Shown in pieces: positions 56,782 through 63,659 of a stretch of 64,000 nucleotides of DNA. Below the pieces are notes generated by a model, which did not search any database, was not told the DNA's origin, and was given only the letters and a program-made list of their open reading frames with translations. This DNA is from Amycolatopsis alba DSM 44262. Lineage in GTDB: Bacteria; Actinomycetota; Actinomycetes; Mycobacteriales; Pseudonocardiaceae. The stretch covers positions 6,905,605 to 6,969,604 of the forward strand of contig NZ_KB913032.1 of the NCBI RefSeq assembly GCF_000384215.1. The letters are read 5' to 3'. How positions within the stretch are numbered: position 1 is the stretch's first letter; each line of letters starts with the position of its first letter. The translations under genes and the position numbers were made by a program.

Positions 56782-58710
56782 ATGACAGGCTCGCTCGACG
56801 GTGTCACGGTGATCGAGGTCGGCGTTTTCCTGGCGGCGCCGTTCGCCACGGCGCAGCTGGCCGATCTCGGCGCCAGGGTGATCAAGGTCGAGTCGCGCGA
56901 GGCACGCGACCCGGTCCGCGCCACCGGCCCGTTCGTCGGCGGGGTGAGCAGCACCTTCCTGCGCCTCAACCGGAACAAGGAAGCCGTCGAGCTGGATCTG
57001 AAGTCCGAGGACGGCCGGTCGGCGTTCCTCCGGCTGGCCGCCGCCGCGGACGTGGTGGTGGAGAACCTGCGCCCCGGTGCGATGCGACGCCTCGGTCTCG
57101 GCCCGGACGAGCTGCTGGCCCGGAATCCCAGGCTGGTTTACGCATCGGCTTCGGGCTGGGGGCAGGACGGTCCGCTGGCCGACCAGCCAGGGCTGGACAT
57201 CATGGCGCAGGCCCGGTCCGGGCTGATGTCGGTGACCGGCGATCCGGGGGCCGGACCGGCGAAGGTCGGCGTGCCGATCTGCGATCTGACCTGCGGGCTG
57301 TACGTGGCACTGGCCGCCACCGCGGCGCTGCGTCACCGCGACCGCACCGGCGAGGGCCAGCACGTGGATGTTTCCCTGCTGGAGTCCGGGGTCTCGCTGG
57401 CGGTCTGGGAGGCAGGCCGCTACTTCGCCACCGGCGAGCCGGGTGAACGACACGGCACCGCGCATCAGTCGCAGGCGCCGTACCAAGCTGTCGAGACGGC
57501 CGACGGCTGGATCACCGTCGGCGCGATCACGCCGAACACTTGGGCCGCCTTCACCAAGGCGCTCGGCCGGGAGGACCTGTACGACGATCCACGCTACGAA
57601 AGCAGCACCTCGCGGCTCGAACTGCGCGGTGAACTGATCCCGGACATCGAGCGCACCACACGGGAGCGCACCACCGCCGACCTGGTCACGACGCTGGTCG
57701 CGGCCGGGGTGCCGTGCGCGCCGATCTCGGACCACGCCGCCGTCTTCACCGACGAGCATCTGACCGAGCGTGGTTTCTTCTGGGACACCGGGCATCCCAC
57801 CGCCGGGCGGGTGCGCCAACTCGGCTCGCCCATGCGGTTCTCCCGCACACCCACGCGCCGGGACACCACCGGACCGGATTTCGGCGAGCACACCGAAAAA
57901 GTGCTCGCCGAGTTCGCGCCGAAGCCCGTCGCCGCCCCCGGAGACGATCTGCTCGTCGAACTCGAAGACGACATGCTGACCGTGACGTTCAACCGGCCCG
58001 ATTCCCGCAACGCGCTCACCTTCGCCATGTACGAAGCGCTCTACGCGGCCTGCGAACAGGCCGACGCCGACCCGGCCGTCCGGATCCTCGTACTCCGGGG
58101 CAGCGGGGACAAGGCGTTCGTCGCGGGCACGGACATCCGGCAGTTCGCCGAGTTCGAGACCGGACAGGACGGGGTCGACTACGAGGCGTCGATCGCGCGG
58201 GTGGTCGACAGGCTGGAAGCCGTCCGGAAACCGACGGTGGCCGTAGTCCGTGGCGCCTGCACAGGTGGCGGACTGGCGCTCGCGGCGGCATGTGATCTGC
58301 GGGTCGCGGACACCAGTGCCCGCTTCGGCGTGCCGATCGCCAGGACGCTCGGGAACTGCTTGTCCGCCAACACGATCTCGCTGCTGATGGGACACGTCGG
58401 CCCTGGAGCCACGCTGGATCTGCTGCTGCGCGGACGTCTCCTGGACGCCGCCACCGCCGAACGCGCGGGGCTGCTCACCGAACTGGTGCCACCGGAGGAA
58501 CTCGATCGGGCCGTCGATCGAGTTCTCAGCGATCTCCGGCGAGGTGCGCCACTGACCCAGTGGGCCGCCAAGGAAATCGTCCGCCGGATGCGGCGACGCT
58601 TGCTGGTGCCGGACGAGGACGTGGTCTCCGCTGTGTTCGGCAGCGACGACTTCGCCCTCGGCGTGCGCTCGTTCCTGGCCAGGGAGAAGCCGGACTGGAC
58701 CGGCCGCTGA
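56782..58710 (+). CDS. CaiB/BaiF CoA-transferase fused to an enoyl-CoA hydratase
   Basis: A 642-residue fusion. Residues about 1-385 are a family III (CaiB/BaiF) CoA-transferase: VIEVGVFLAAPFATAQLADLGARVIKVE, LNRNKEAVELDLKS and the catalytic Asp region GLDIMAQARSGLMSVTG, EGQHVDVSLLESG. Residues about 395-640 are an enoyl-CoA hydratase/isomerase fold: FNRPDSRNALTFAMYEAL, the oxyanion loop VAGTDIRQFAEF and ACTGGGLALAAACDLRVAD. A single chain could therefore move CoA to a carboxylic acid and hydrate or isomerise the acyl-CoA. GGGGAGG precedes ATG 56782. It stands alone behind an operator-like palindrome. The fusion needs confirmation but the frame is open throughout. Confidence 0.9.
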   Translation: MTGSLDGVTVIEVGVFLAAPFATAQLADLGARVIKVESREARDPVRATGPFVGGVSSTFLRLNRNKEAVELDLKSEDGRSAFLRLAAAADVVVENLRPGAMRRLGLGPDELLARNPRLVYASASGWGQDGPLADQPGLDIMAQARSGLMSVTGDPGAGPAKVGVPICDLTCGLYVALAATAALRHRDRTGEGQHVDVSLLESGVSLAVWEAGRYFATGEPGERHGTAHQSQAPYQAVETADGWITVGAITPNTWAAFTKALGREDLYDDPRYESSTSRLELRGELIPDIERTTRERTTADLVTTLVAAGVPCAPISDHAAVFTDEHLTERGFFWDTGHPTAGRVRQLGSPMRFSRTPTRRDTTGPDFGEHTEKVLAEFAPKPVAAPGDDLLVELEDDMLTVTFNRPDSRNALTFAMYEALYAACEQADADPAVRILVLRGSGDKAFVAGTDIRQFAEFETGQDGVDYEASIARVVDRLEAVRKPTVAVVRGACTGGGLALAAACDLRVADTSARFGVPIARTLGNCLSANTISLLMGHVGPGATLDLLLRGRLLDAATAERAGLLTELVPPEELDRAVDRVLSDLRRGAPLTQWAAKEIVRRMRRRLLVPDEDVVSAVFGSDDFALGVRSFLAREKPDWTGR

Positions 58711-58728
58711 ACCGGGGCCGGAGTGTGA

Positions 58729-59178
58729 CTACAAGGCGAGGGCGGTGGCCAGCAGCGCGAACGCGGCGATGATGACGGCGACGCGGACGTAGTGGAAACG
58801 GTCCCAGCGGTTCATCTGCTCTTTCCAGTCCTCAGGGCGGTTCTCGGGGGTCCACGTCTTGCCCTGGTTGTTGATCGGGACGAGCAGCAGAAGCGACATG
58901 ATCACGCTGACGATCAACAGCGCGGCGGCGACGACCACGAGTCCGGTACCGGGGTCGTGCCAGCCGACGATGGCCCAGGCCGCGCTCAGGACGAGCGAGC
59001 CGATGTACCAGAACGGCATGATCGCGCCGAGCATCCGGCCCCCGTGGGCGCGGCCGAGCTGATTGCTGTCGTCCGGGAGTCCGCTGAGGATGGGGTTGAT
59101 GACGAAGGCGACGGAGAACTCCACCCCCACCATCAGGCCGACGACCACCACGGTGCAGACCTCGAGTGCGCTGAGCAT
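58729..59178 (-). CDS. DUF1772/anthrone-oxygenase-like membrane protein
   Basis: A 149-residue protein with four hydrophobic segments and the DUF1772 marks (GVEFSVAFVINPIL, GRMLGAIMPFWY, and the RWDRFHYVRVAVIIAAFALL end). Members related to anthrone oxygenases act on polyketides, but most are of unknown role. ATG 59178 has GAGGAAGG upstream. It is divergent from a TetR gene, with two palindromes (CTAGTGTTGCTAG, CTAGCAGTGCTAG) between them, so repression by that TetR protein is likely. Confidence 0.85.
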   Translation of the reverse strand: MLSALEVCTVVVVGLMVGVEFSVAFVINPILSGLPDDSNQLGRAHGGRMLGAIMPFWYIGSLVLSAAWAIVGWHDPGTGLVVVAAALLIVSVIMSLLLLVPINNQGKTWTPENRPEDWKEQMNRWDRFHYVRVAVIIAAFALLATALAL

Positions 59179-59195
59179 GTTGACCTTCCTCGAAT

Positions 59196-59208
59196 CTAGT
59201 GTTGCTAG
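59196..59208. promoter_or_regulatory. TetR operator candidate 1
   Basis: CTAG-TGTTG-CTAG, an imperfect copy of the palindrome at 59247-59259, lying just upstream of the DUF1772-like start. The CTAG ends and 5-base spacing match the second site. Confidence 0.5.
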
Positions 59209-59246
59209 CTGTTGTGGCAACGCTAGTACTACTGCCGCTTGCTTGT

Positions 59247-59259
59247 CTAGCAGTGCTAG
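59247..59259. promoter_or_regulatory. TetR operator candidate 2
   Basis: CTAGCA-G-TGCTAG, a perfect palindrome 10 bases before the TetR gene start, overlapping its likely promoter and ribosome region. It is the best candidate for an autoregulatory site. Confidence 0.65.
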
Positions 59260-59268
59260 GATCGACTC

Positions 59269-59847
59269 ATGTCGGTACACGAACGCAAACAGCGTGAACA
59301 AGCTGACCGCGAGCGCCTCATCGTGGCGACGGCCCGCGAACTCGCCGAGCAGCAGGGCTGGGACGCGGTCACCACTCGCCGGCTCGCCGAGCGCATCGAA
59401 TACAGCCAGCCGGTCCTCTACAGTCATTTCCGCGGCAAGCGCGAGATCATCGGCGCCGTCGCACTCGAAGGGGCCTCCGAGATGGCTGCGGCGCTACGGG
59501 CCGCGACCTCGGCCGTGGACGATCCGCGTGCCAGGGTCACCGCCCTCGCCCGCGCCTACCTCGACTTCGCCGAGCGCAACCTGGCGGTCTACGACGCCAT
59601 GTTCCAGCTCGATGGCGGTCTGACATTCGCGCACGAGGACACTCCGGCACCGCTGAAGGACGCTTTCGCCGCCCTGCTGGAATGCCTCGGCGAGGTCGCC
59701 GGGGACGGTGTCCACCCCGGACTGTTCACCGAGGTGTTCTGGGCGTCCCTGCACGGGCTGGCCACCCTGACCCGAGCGGGACGGCTGCTGCCGGGGGAAG
59801 CCGAGCAAAGGGTGAAACTACTGGTGGACCGGCTCCCCGTGATCTGA
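59269..59847 (+). CDS. TetR-family repressor
   Basis: A 192-residue TetR-family regulator. The N-terminal helix-turn-helix is clear: RERLIVATARELAEQQGWDAVTTRRLAERIEYSQPVLYSHFRGKREII. The C-terminal part is a ligand-binding bundle (VLARAYLDFAERNLAVYDAMF). Divergent from the DUF1772-like gene across about 90 bases with two CTAG-based palindromes, which should be its operators. The ligand is unknown. Confidence 0.92.
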   Translation: MSVHERKQREQADRERLIVATARELAEQQGWDAVTTRRLAERIEYSQPVLYSHFRGKREIIGAVALEGASEMAAALRAATSAVDDPRARVTALARAYLDFAERNLAVYDAMFQLDGGLTFAHEDTPAPLKDAFAALLECLGEVAGDGVHPGLFTEVFWASLHGLATLTRAGRLLPGEAEQRVKLLVDRLPVI

Positions 59848-59866
59848 CCCGCCGTCCGCGCCCGCG

Positions 59867-60946
59867 TCACCCGACGTCCGCCATCGCGCGTTCCCGCACT
59901 TCCCGCACGACGAGGGAGTGTGTGAACGCGGACGACACCGCACTCAGCCAGGCGCTCTCGTCCCGCATGCTGGGGTGCGCCTCTTCCGGTCCGGCCGGAT
60001 GGAGCGGCCAGCTCCGGCCTGCCTCACGCATGACCAGGGCCGCCGCGAGTTCGGCCGCGGCGCGCGTGGGCTCGTCGACCGGGGTGCGCAGCCAGTCCCC
60101 GAGGTGCGGCGGGACGTGTGCCCGCAAGGCCAGGAGACCGTCGCGAATCTCGATCACCCTGCGGTACAGCGTGAACTCGATGTCGTGACGTACGGGCAGG
60201 GCGATCTGCGGGTGCGCGGCGACGAGCTCCTTCCACAGTGGTGTCACCGCCCGGATCCCTCGCCACGCCCGCACCAGCCGGAGAGCGCCGTCCCAGGTGG
60301 TGAAGAGTCCGCCGAGGACCCACAGCACCATCGCGCAGAGGCCGAGAAGGCGGGCGCGTGGCATGAAGTCCAAGTCCGCGAGGTCGGTGATCTCCAGCCA
60401 CAGCGAGGGAAGCCCGGAGAACAGCACCCAGCCGATGGTCGCGAAGGCAGCGCAGACGAGGATTCGCAGACCTGTCCGGAATGTCCCCCGTGGACGGCCC
60501 GCAGCACTGCGGGCCAGAGTGCGCGTGAACATCACCAGGCACGAGATCGCGTACGTCGTGAGGACGATCTGATAGGTCACGATGCTCCAGCGCCACTGAA
60601 ACCCTGGCGTGCCCGCTTCGAACCGATGCGGGGCGAAATCCAGGTAGCACAACACCATCAGAGCCCAGCACAGCACGATCGGCCACAGCGCCGTCGGCTT
60701 CTCCGGGGACCGGGTACTGCGGACCAGTTGCACCAGCGCGCGCATCGCGAGCAGTTGCAGCGCGTTGGTGACCAGCCGCGGGAGCAGGTCGTCGCCGAGC
60801 AACCGGACCGTGGCCTCGGCGGAGACGGCGAGGCCGGCCGCCATACTGAGGAAGAACGTGACCAGGTGCTTCGGTCCGGTGCGGACCGTCATCAGGCGGG
60901 TGAGGCCGATCAGCGCCAGCAGCGCGGCGGACACGTAGCTGATCAT
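59867..60946 (-). CDS. MAB_1171c-like multi-pass membrane protein
   Basis: A 359-residue membrane protein with seven or so hydrophobic segments in its N-terminal two thirds (YVSAALLALIGLTRLM, VTFFLSMAAGLAVSAEATVRLL) and a soluble C-terminal domain (ELVAAHPQIALPVRHDIEFTLYRRVIEIRDGLLALRAHV). This is the layout of MAB_1171c-like proteins, which in actinomycetes sit next to ImmA/IrrE peptidases. ATG 60946 overlaps the stop of the peptidase gene (ATGA). Function unknown; likely a partner in a signalling or defence-like module. Confidence 0.8.
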   Translation of the reverse strand: MISYVSAALLALIGLTRLMTVRTGPKHLVTFFLSMAAGLAVSAEATVRLLGDDLLPRLVTNALQLLAMRALVQLVRSTRSPEKPTALWPIVLCWALMVLCYLDFAPHRFEAGTPGFQWRWSIVTYQIVLTTYAISCLVMFTRTLARSAAGRPRGTFRTGLRILVCAAFATIGWVLFSGLPSLWLEITDLADLDFMPRARLLGLCAMVLWVLGGLFTTWDGALRLVRAWRGIRAVTPLWKELVAAHPQIALPVRHDIEFTLYRRVIEIRDGLLALRAHVPPHLGDWLRTPVDEPTRAAAELAAALVMREAGRSWPLHPAGPEEAHPSMRDESAWLSAVSSAFTHSLVVREVRERAMADVG

Positions 60947-61425
60947 GAGCCGAGGACGTGACGCAGCCGATCGGATCCGGGCACGGCGCTCGCGGCGCGG
61001 CGCATCAGCAACGACGCGACGAGCTCGGCCTCCTTCTCCTGCTCCTGCGCGTATGTCGTGCGGCCGAGGACCCGGCGAACCAGATCCACCGACAGGGTGG
61101 GCGTGACCACCGCGGCGATTGTCTCCGCCCGCACCTCGCCTTCGACGTGCCCGCACAGCAGATGACCGAGTTCGTGCAGCAGGATGTGCAACTGGTGCAA
61201 CGGGGACGTATCCCGTGTGTAGAAGACGTAGTCCGCTCGATCGGTGGCCGCGAGCACTCCGCACGGCGCCCCTGGCCGCGCCTCGAGCGCCACCAGTTCG
61301 ATGGGCCGCCCCCGCATCGCCGCGACCTCGCCGAACAACGTGGTGACCTCGAACGGATCCGGTAGTCGCACGGCCGACGCGATGCGCTCGCATCTGTGCC
61401 AGAGCGCACTCTTCCTGCCCAGCAT
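60943..61425 (-). CDS. ImmA/IrrE-type zinc metallopeptidase
   Basis: A 160-residue member of the ImmA/IrrE (DUF955) family. The zinc site is LHELGHLLCGH in the ILLHELGHLLCGHVEGEVRAET region. These proteases cleave Xre-type repressors. It is 4 bases overlapping with the membrane protein gene. No complete Xre gene lies upstream; only a short open stretch (61431-61555) with a coiled-coil-like end (ALRDVVEVIRRRESKLDQGE) but no normal start codon is present there. The starting ATG at 61425 follows GGGGGAGTAGGC. Confidence 0.85.
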   Translation of the reverse strand: MLGRKSALWHRCERIASAVRLPDPFEVTTLFGEVAAMRGRPIELVALEARPGAPCGVLAATDRADYVFYTRDTSPLHQLHILLHELGHLLCGHVEGEVRAETIAAVVTPTLSVDLVRRVLGRTTYAQEQEKEAELVASLLMRRAASAVPGSDRLRHVLGS

Positions 61426-61430
61426 GCCTA

Positions 61431-61557
61431 CTCCCCCTGGTCGAGCTTGGACTCGCGCCGCCTGATCACCTCGACGACGTCGCGCAACGCTCCCAGCAAC
61501 TCGACCTCTTCGGCAAGAGCGCTTCGATCAACACCACCTCCGTTAGCTGAAATGAAT
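61431..61557 (-). other. Possible degenerate small coding stretch upstream of the peptidase gene
   Basis: An open frame in the minus strand ending in TAG 8 bases before the peptidase ATG reads RSALAEEVELLGALRDVV and then EVIRRRESKLDQGE, a plausible helical or coiled-coil peptide. A GGAGG lies upstream, but the only candidate initiation codons in frame are non-standard. It may be a non-canonical small gene, a remnant of an Xre regulator, or chance. Confidence 0.3.
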
Positions 61558-61638
61558 GAGCACAGGATACCTGTTCACTCAGGTTGACATCCGCAGGCGC
61601 GCTCCCCTAGCGTCTTGCACGTTAGCTGAGATGAATGA
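61541..61638. repeat. Direct repeat CGTTAGCTGARATGAATGA in the divergent region
   Basis: Two copies, 61541-61559 and 61620-61638, differ at one base (A/G) and are 79 bases apart. They flank the divergent promoters of the ImmA/IrrE operon and the small secreted-protein genes. Between them lie the ACAGG-ATA-CCTGT palindrome (61562-61574) and a promoter. Likely operators of an unidentified regulator. Confidence 0.65.
61584..61613 (+). promoter_or_regulatory. Promoter of the small secreted-protein genes
   Basis: TTGACA (61584-61589) as -35, 18 bases, then TAGCGT (61608-61613) as -10, on the plus strand. The second direct-repeat copy begins just after the -10, where a bound repressor would block transcription. 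Confidence 0.6.
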
Positions 61639-61687
61639 CCAATGAGCGTCAGTCAATCCTGGCTGATGCTCCGAAGGGGGAGTTCTG

Positions 61688-61954
61688 ATGAAGAAATTGC
61701 TGACCACGGCCGCGCTGGCGGTGGCCGCGGTGACCCTGTCGGCGTCGCCTGCTTCCGCCGTGGAGATCGGAAACTTCTACGGCTCCGGTATCGGCCCGTA
61801 TCCGTCGGACGCCATCGCGTCAGCGGAAAAGGTCGCCCGCACCTTCGCGCGGAACACCGGCTGGCTGGACTCGCAGTGCTACGTCCGCAGCGCCGATCCT
61901 CGGTCGCAGATGGGCTACTACAGCGCGACAGTCTGGCTCTACTGCCAGCGCTGA
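61688..61954 (+). CDS. Small secreted protein 1
   Basis: An 88-residue secreted protein. The signal peptide (MKKLLTTAALAVAAVTLSASPASA) is followed by about 64 residues with two Cys (SQCYVRS, LYCQR), likely one disulfide. A GGGGGAG ribosome site lies 6 bases before ATG 61688. The mature part (VEIGNFYGSGIGPYPSDAIAS) has no recognised family. It is the first gene of a two-gene unit with the next secreted protein, driven by a consensus promoter. Confidence 0.75.
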   Translation: MKKLLTTAALAVAAVTLSASPASAVEIGNFYGSGIGPYPSDAIASAEKVARTFARNTGWLDSQCYVRSADPRSQMGYYSATVWLYCQR

Positions 61955-61986
61955 TGCCGGTCACGACAAACCAGGGAGAGGGAAGT

Positions 61987-62277
61987 ATGAAGAGAATGAT
62001 CGCCCGCGGCACGGGGGCCGCGGTCCTCGCCGGACTCATGGCGCTCGCGCCGACGGCGGCGTACGCCCAAACGACCGTTCAGGAGACCCAAGCGTTCCTC
62101 GGGACGACCATCGAGAAGACATCGGCGTCGGCCAAGCGGACGGCGCTGCAGCAGGCGTACGACCATGCGGCGGCGTACGGGTACACACCTGACCAGTGCG
62201 TGACCATCCACCTCTACTCGGTGAAGATCAGCTTCGTGATGTACCGGGGTGAAGCCGGAATCCACTGCACGAAGTAG
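61987..62277 (+). CDS. Small secreted protein 2
   Basis: A 96-residue secreted protein: basic start MKRMIARG, hydrophobic core (AAVLAGLMALAPTAAYA) with cleavage after AYA, then a 70-residue mature part with two Cys (PDQCVTIHLYS, GIHCTK). Its end resembles that of the preceding protein in having a Cys pair and aromatic residues, so the two are probably related small extracellular proteins. GGGAAG just before ATG 61987. Followed by the long hairpin at 62283-62337. Confidence 0.75.
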   Translation: MKRMIARGTGAAVLAGLMALAPTAAYAQTTVQETQAFLGTTIEKTSASAKRTALQQAYDHAAAYGYTPDQCVTIHLYSVKISFVMYRGEAGIHCTK

Positions 62278-62282
62278 GTAAC

Positions 62283-62337
62283 GTCCGTGAAGGCCCCCTT
62301 CACTGCGCTAGACGCAGTGAAGGGGGCCTTCACGGAC
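62283..62337. terminator. Terminator, long hairpin of the GTCCGTGAAGGCC family
   Basis: A perfect 25-base inverted repeat: GTCCGTGAAGGCCCCCTTCA plus CTGCG (62283-62307) pairs with 62313-62337, loop of 5 bases. It ends both the secreted-protein unit and the convergent MarR gene. Its outer arms equal those of the hairpin at 27841-27895. Confidence 0.85.
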
Positions 62338-62347
62338 TTCCGGAGTC

Positions 62348-62821
62348 TCATTCGGTCGACAATCCCACGCGAGCACGTAGCCGGTGGAAGATTTCGTCGA
62401 GCTGCGCCACCTCGTCCGCGGTGAGCGCATCGAAAACCAGCCGCCGCACGGAGCGGACGTGACCGGGCGCGGCGCGCTCGATGGCCGTCTGGCCCGTCTC
62501 GGTGATGCGCACAAAGGCACCTCGGCCGTCGTCCGGACATTCGAGCCGGGACACCAACTCCCGTTTCTCCATCCGCGCGACATGGTGTGACACCCGGCTG
62601 CGCTCCCATTGCAGCCGCGCCGCCAGGTCGGATACGCGGATACGTCCTTCATCGGACTCGCTCAGCACGGCGAGCACCTGGTAGTCCGGGTTGGACAACC
62701 CTGCGTCGCCTTGCATCTCGCGGTTGAGCGTTGCGAGCAGTTCCGCATTGAGGCCCATCCAGTGCCGCCACATGCGTTGCTCGTCGGCGTTCAGCCATGG
62801 GGTGTCGTCTTTCAGCGCCAC
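62348..62821 (-). CDS. MarR-family regulator
   Basis: A 157-residue MarR-family winged-helix protein: helical start WRHWMGLNAELLATLNREMQ, recognition region LAARLQWERSRVSHHVARMEKRELVSR and wing ECPDDGRGAFVRITETG. It is divergent from an SDR gene, with two palindromes sharing a TGAC-NN-GTCA core between them (62839-62890), so it probably represses the SDR/oxidoreductase unit. The ligand is unknown. Confidence 0.92.
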   Translation of the reverse strand: MALKDDTPWLNADEQRMWRHWMGLNAELLATLNREMQGDAGLSNPDYQVLAVLSESDEGRIRVSDLAARLQWERSRVSHHVARMEKRELVSRLECPDDGRGAFVRITETGQTAIERAAPGHVRSVRRLVFDALTADEVAQLDEIFHRLRARVGLSTE

Positions 62822-62838
62822 CCGATGAGTCTAACACC

Positions 62839-62860
62839 AGTACGTGACATGTCATGTACT
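62839..62860. promoter_or_regulatory. MarR operator candidate 1
   Basis: A 22-base near-perfect palindrome centred on TGACATGTCA: core GTACGTGACATGTCATGTAC with one mismatched pair. It lies 18 bases from the MarR start, so is probably its autoregulatory site. Confidence 0.65.
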
Positions 62861-62872
62861 GTCGCCCTCAGG

Positions 62873-62890
62873 TAGATGACGCGTCACCTA
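62873..62890. promoter_or_regulatory. MarR operator candidate 2
   Basis: TAGATGACGCGTCACCTA, an 18-base near palindrome around TGACGCGTCA, directly ahead of the ribosome site of the SDR gene. Its TGAC-NN-GTCA core equals that of the first site. Confidence 0.6.
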
Positions 62891-62905
62891 AGGGGGTTGA
62901 CCTTC

Positions 62906-63634
62906 GTGCCTGAAAAGAAAGTGGTTCTCATAACCGGTGCGAGCAGCGGCATCGGACATGCCACCGCACTGCGGCTCGCCGACGAGGGACACCACGTCGT
63001 CCTCGGTGCCCGCCGCACCGATCGGCTCGCCGCGCTGGCGGAAACGATCCGGGAGGTCGGCGGCAGCGCGGACCCGCATCGACTCGACGTCACCGATCCG
63101 GACGATGTCACCGCGTTCGTCGACAAGGCCGTGGAGAAACACGGCCGGATCGACGTGCTCGTCAACAACGCCGGAGTCGGCCTTCTGTCGCGACTGGATT
63201 CACTGTTGACCGGCGACTGGAATCGCACGATCGACGTCAACATTCGTGGCCTGTTGCACGGTATAGCCGCGGCATTGCCCCATTTCCAACGTCTCGGCGC
63301 AGGCCATTTCGTCACCGTCGCTTCGGTCGGCGCCCACGAGGTCATGCCCATGGGCGCCGTCTATTGCGCTACCAAGTACGCCGCGTGGGCCATCACCGAG
63401 GGCCTGCGGCTGGAAGTCGATCCGAGCATCCGCGTCACCACGATCTCTCCGGGGATCGTGGAGTCCGAAATCGTCGACTCGATCACCGAGCCGGACGTCC
63501 GCGAGACGATGCGTGCCTTCCGGGAAGCGCCCATCTCCGCGGACGCGATCGCAGCCGCCATTTCCTACGCCATGAGCCAACCGCCGGACGTCGACGTCAA
63601 CGAACTTGTCATCCGCCCGGCCGGACAGCGATAG
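62906..63634 (+). CDS. Short-chain dehydrogenase/reductase
   Basis: A 242-residue classical SDR. The cofactor motif is TGASSGIGHATAL, the DVTDPDD acidic site and NNAGVG follow, and the catalytic Tyr-x-x-x-Lys is in YCATKYA with Ser in VASVGAH. The GTG at 62906 has AGGGGG about 9 bases upstream; an earlier ATG at 62876 falls in the operator. Probably the target of the divergent MarR repressor, with the F420-type oxidoreductase downstream in the same unit. Substrate unknown. Confidence 0.92.
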   Translation: MPEKKVVLITGASSGIGHATALRLADEGHHVVLGARRTDRLAALAETIREVGGSADPHRLDVTDPDDVTAFVDKAVEKHGRIDVLVNNAGVGLLSRLDSLLTGDWNRTIDVNIRGLLHGIAAALPHFQRLGAGHFVTVASVGAHEVMPMGAVYCATKYAAWAITEGLRLEVDPSIRVTTISPGIVESEIVDSITEPDVRETMRAFREAPISADAIAAAISYAMSQPPDVDVNELVIRPAGQR

Positions 63635-63659
63635 ACGACCACCGAGGAGAACGTGAACC

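Noticed and set aside
61396..61587. 63-residue plus-strand frame before the secreted-protein genes
   Set aside because: Lies opposite the peptidase 5' region, Ser/Arg-rich, no ribosome site.
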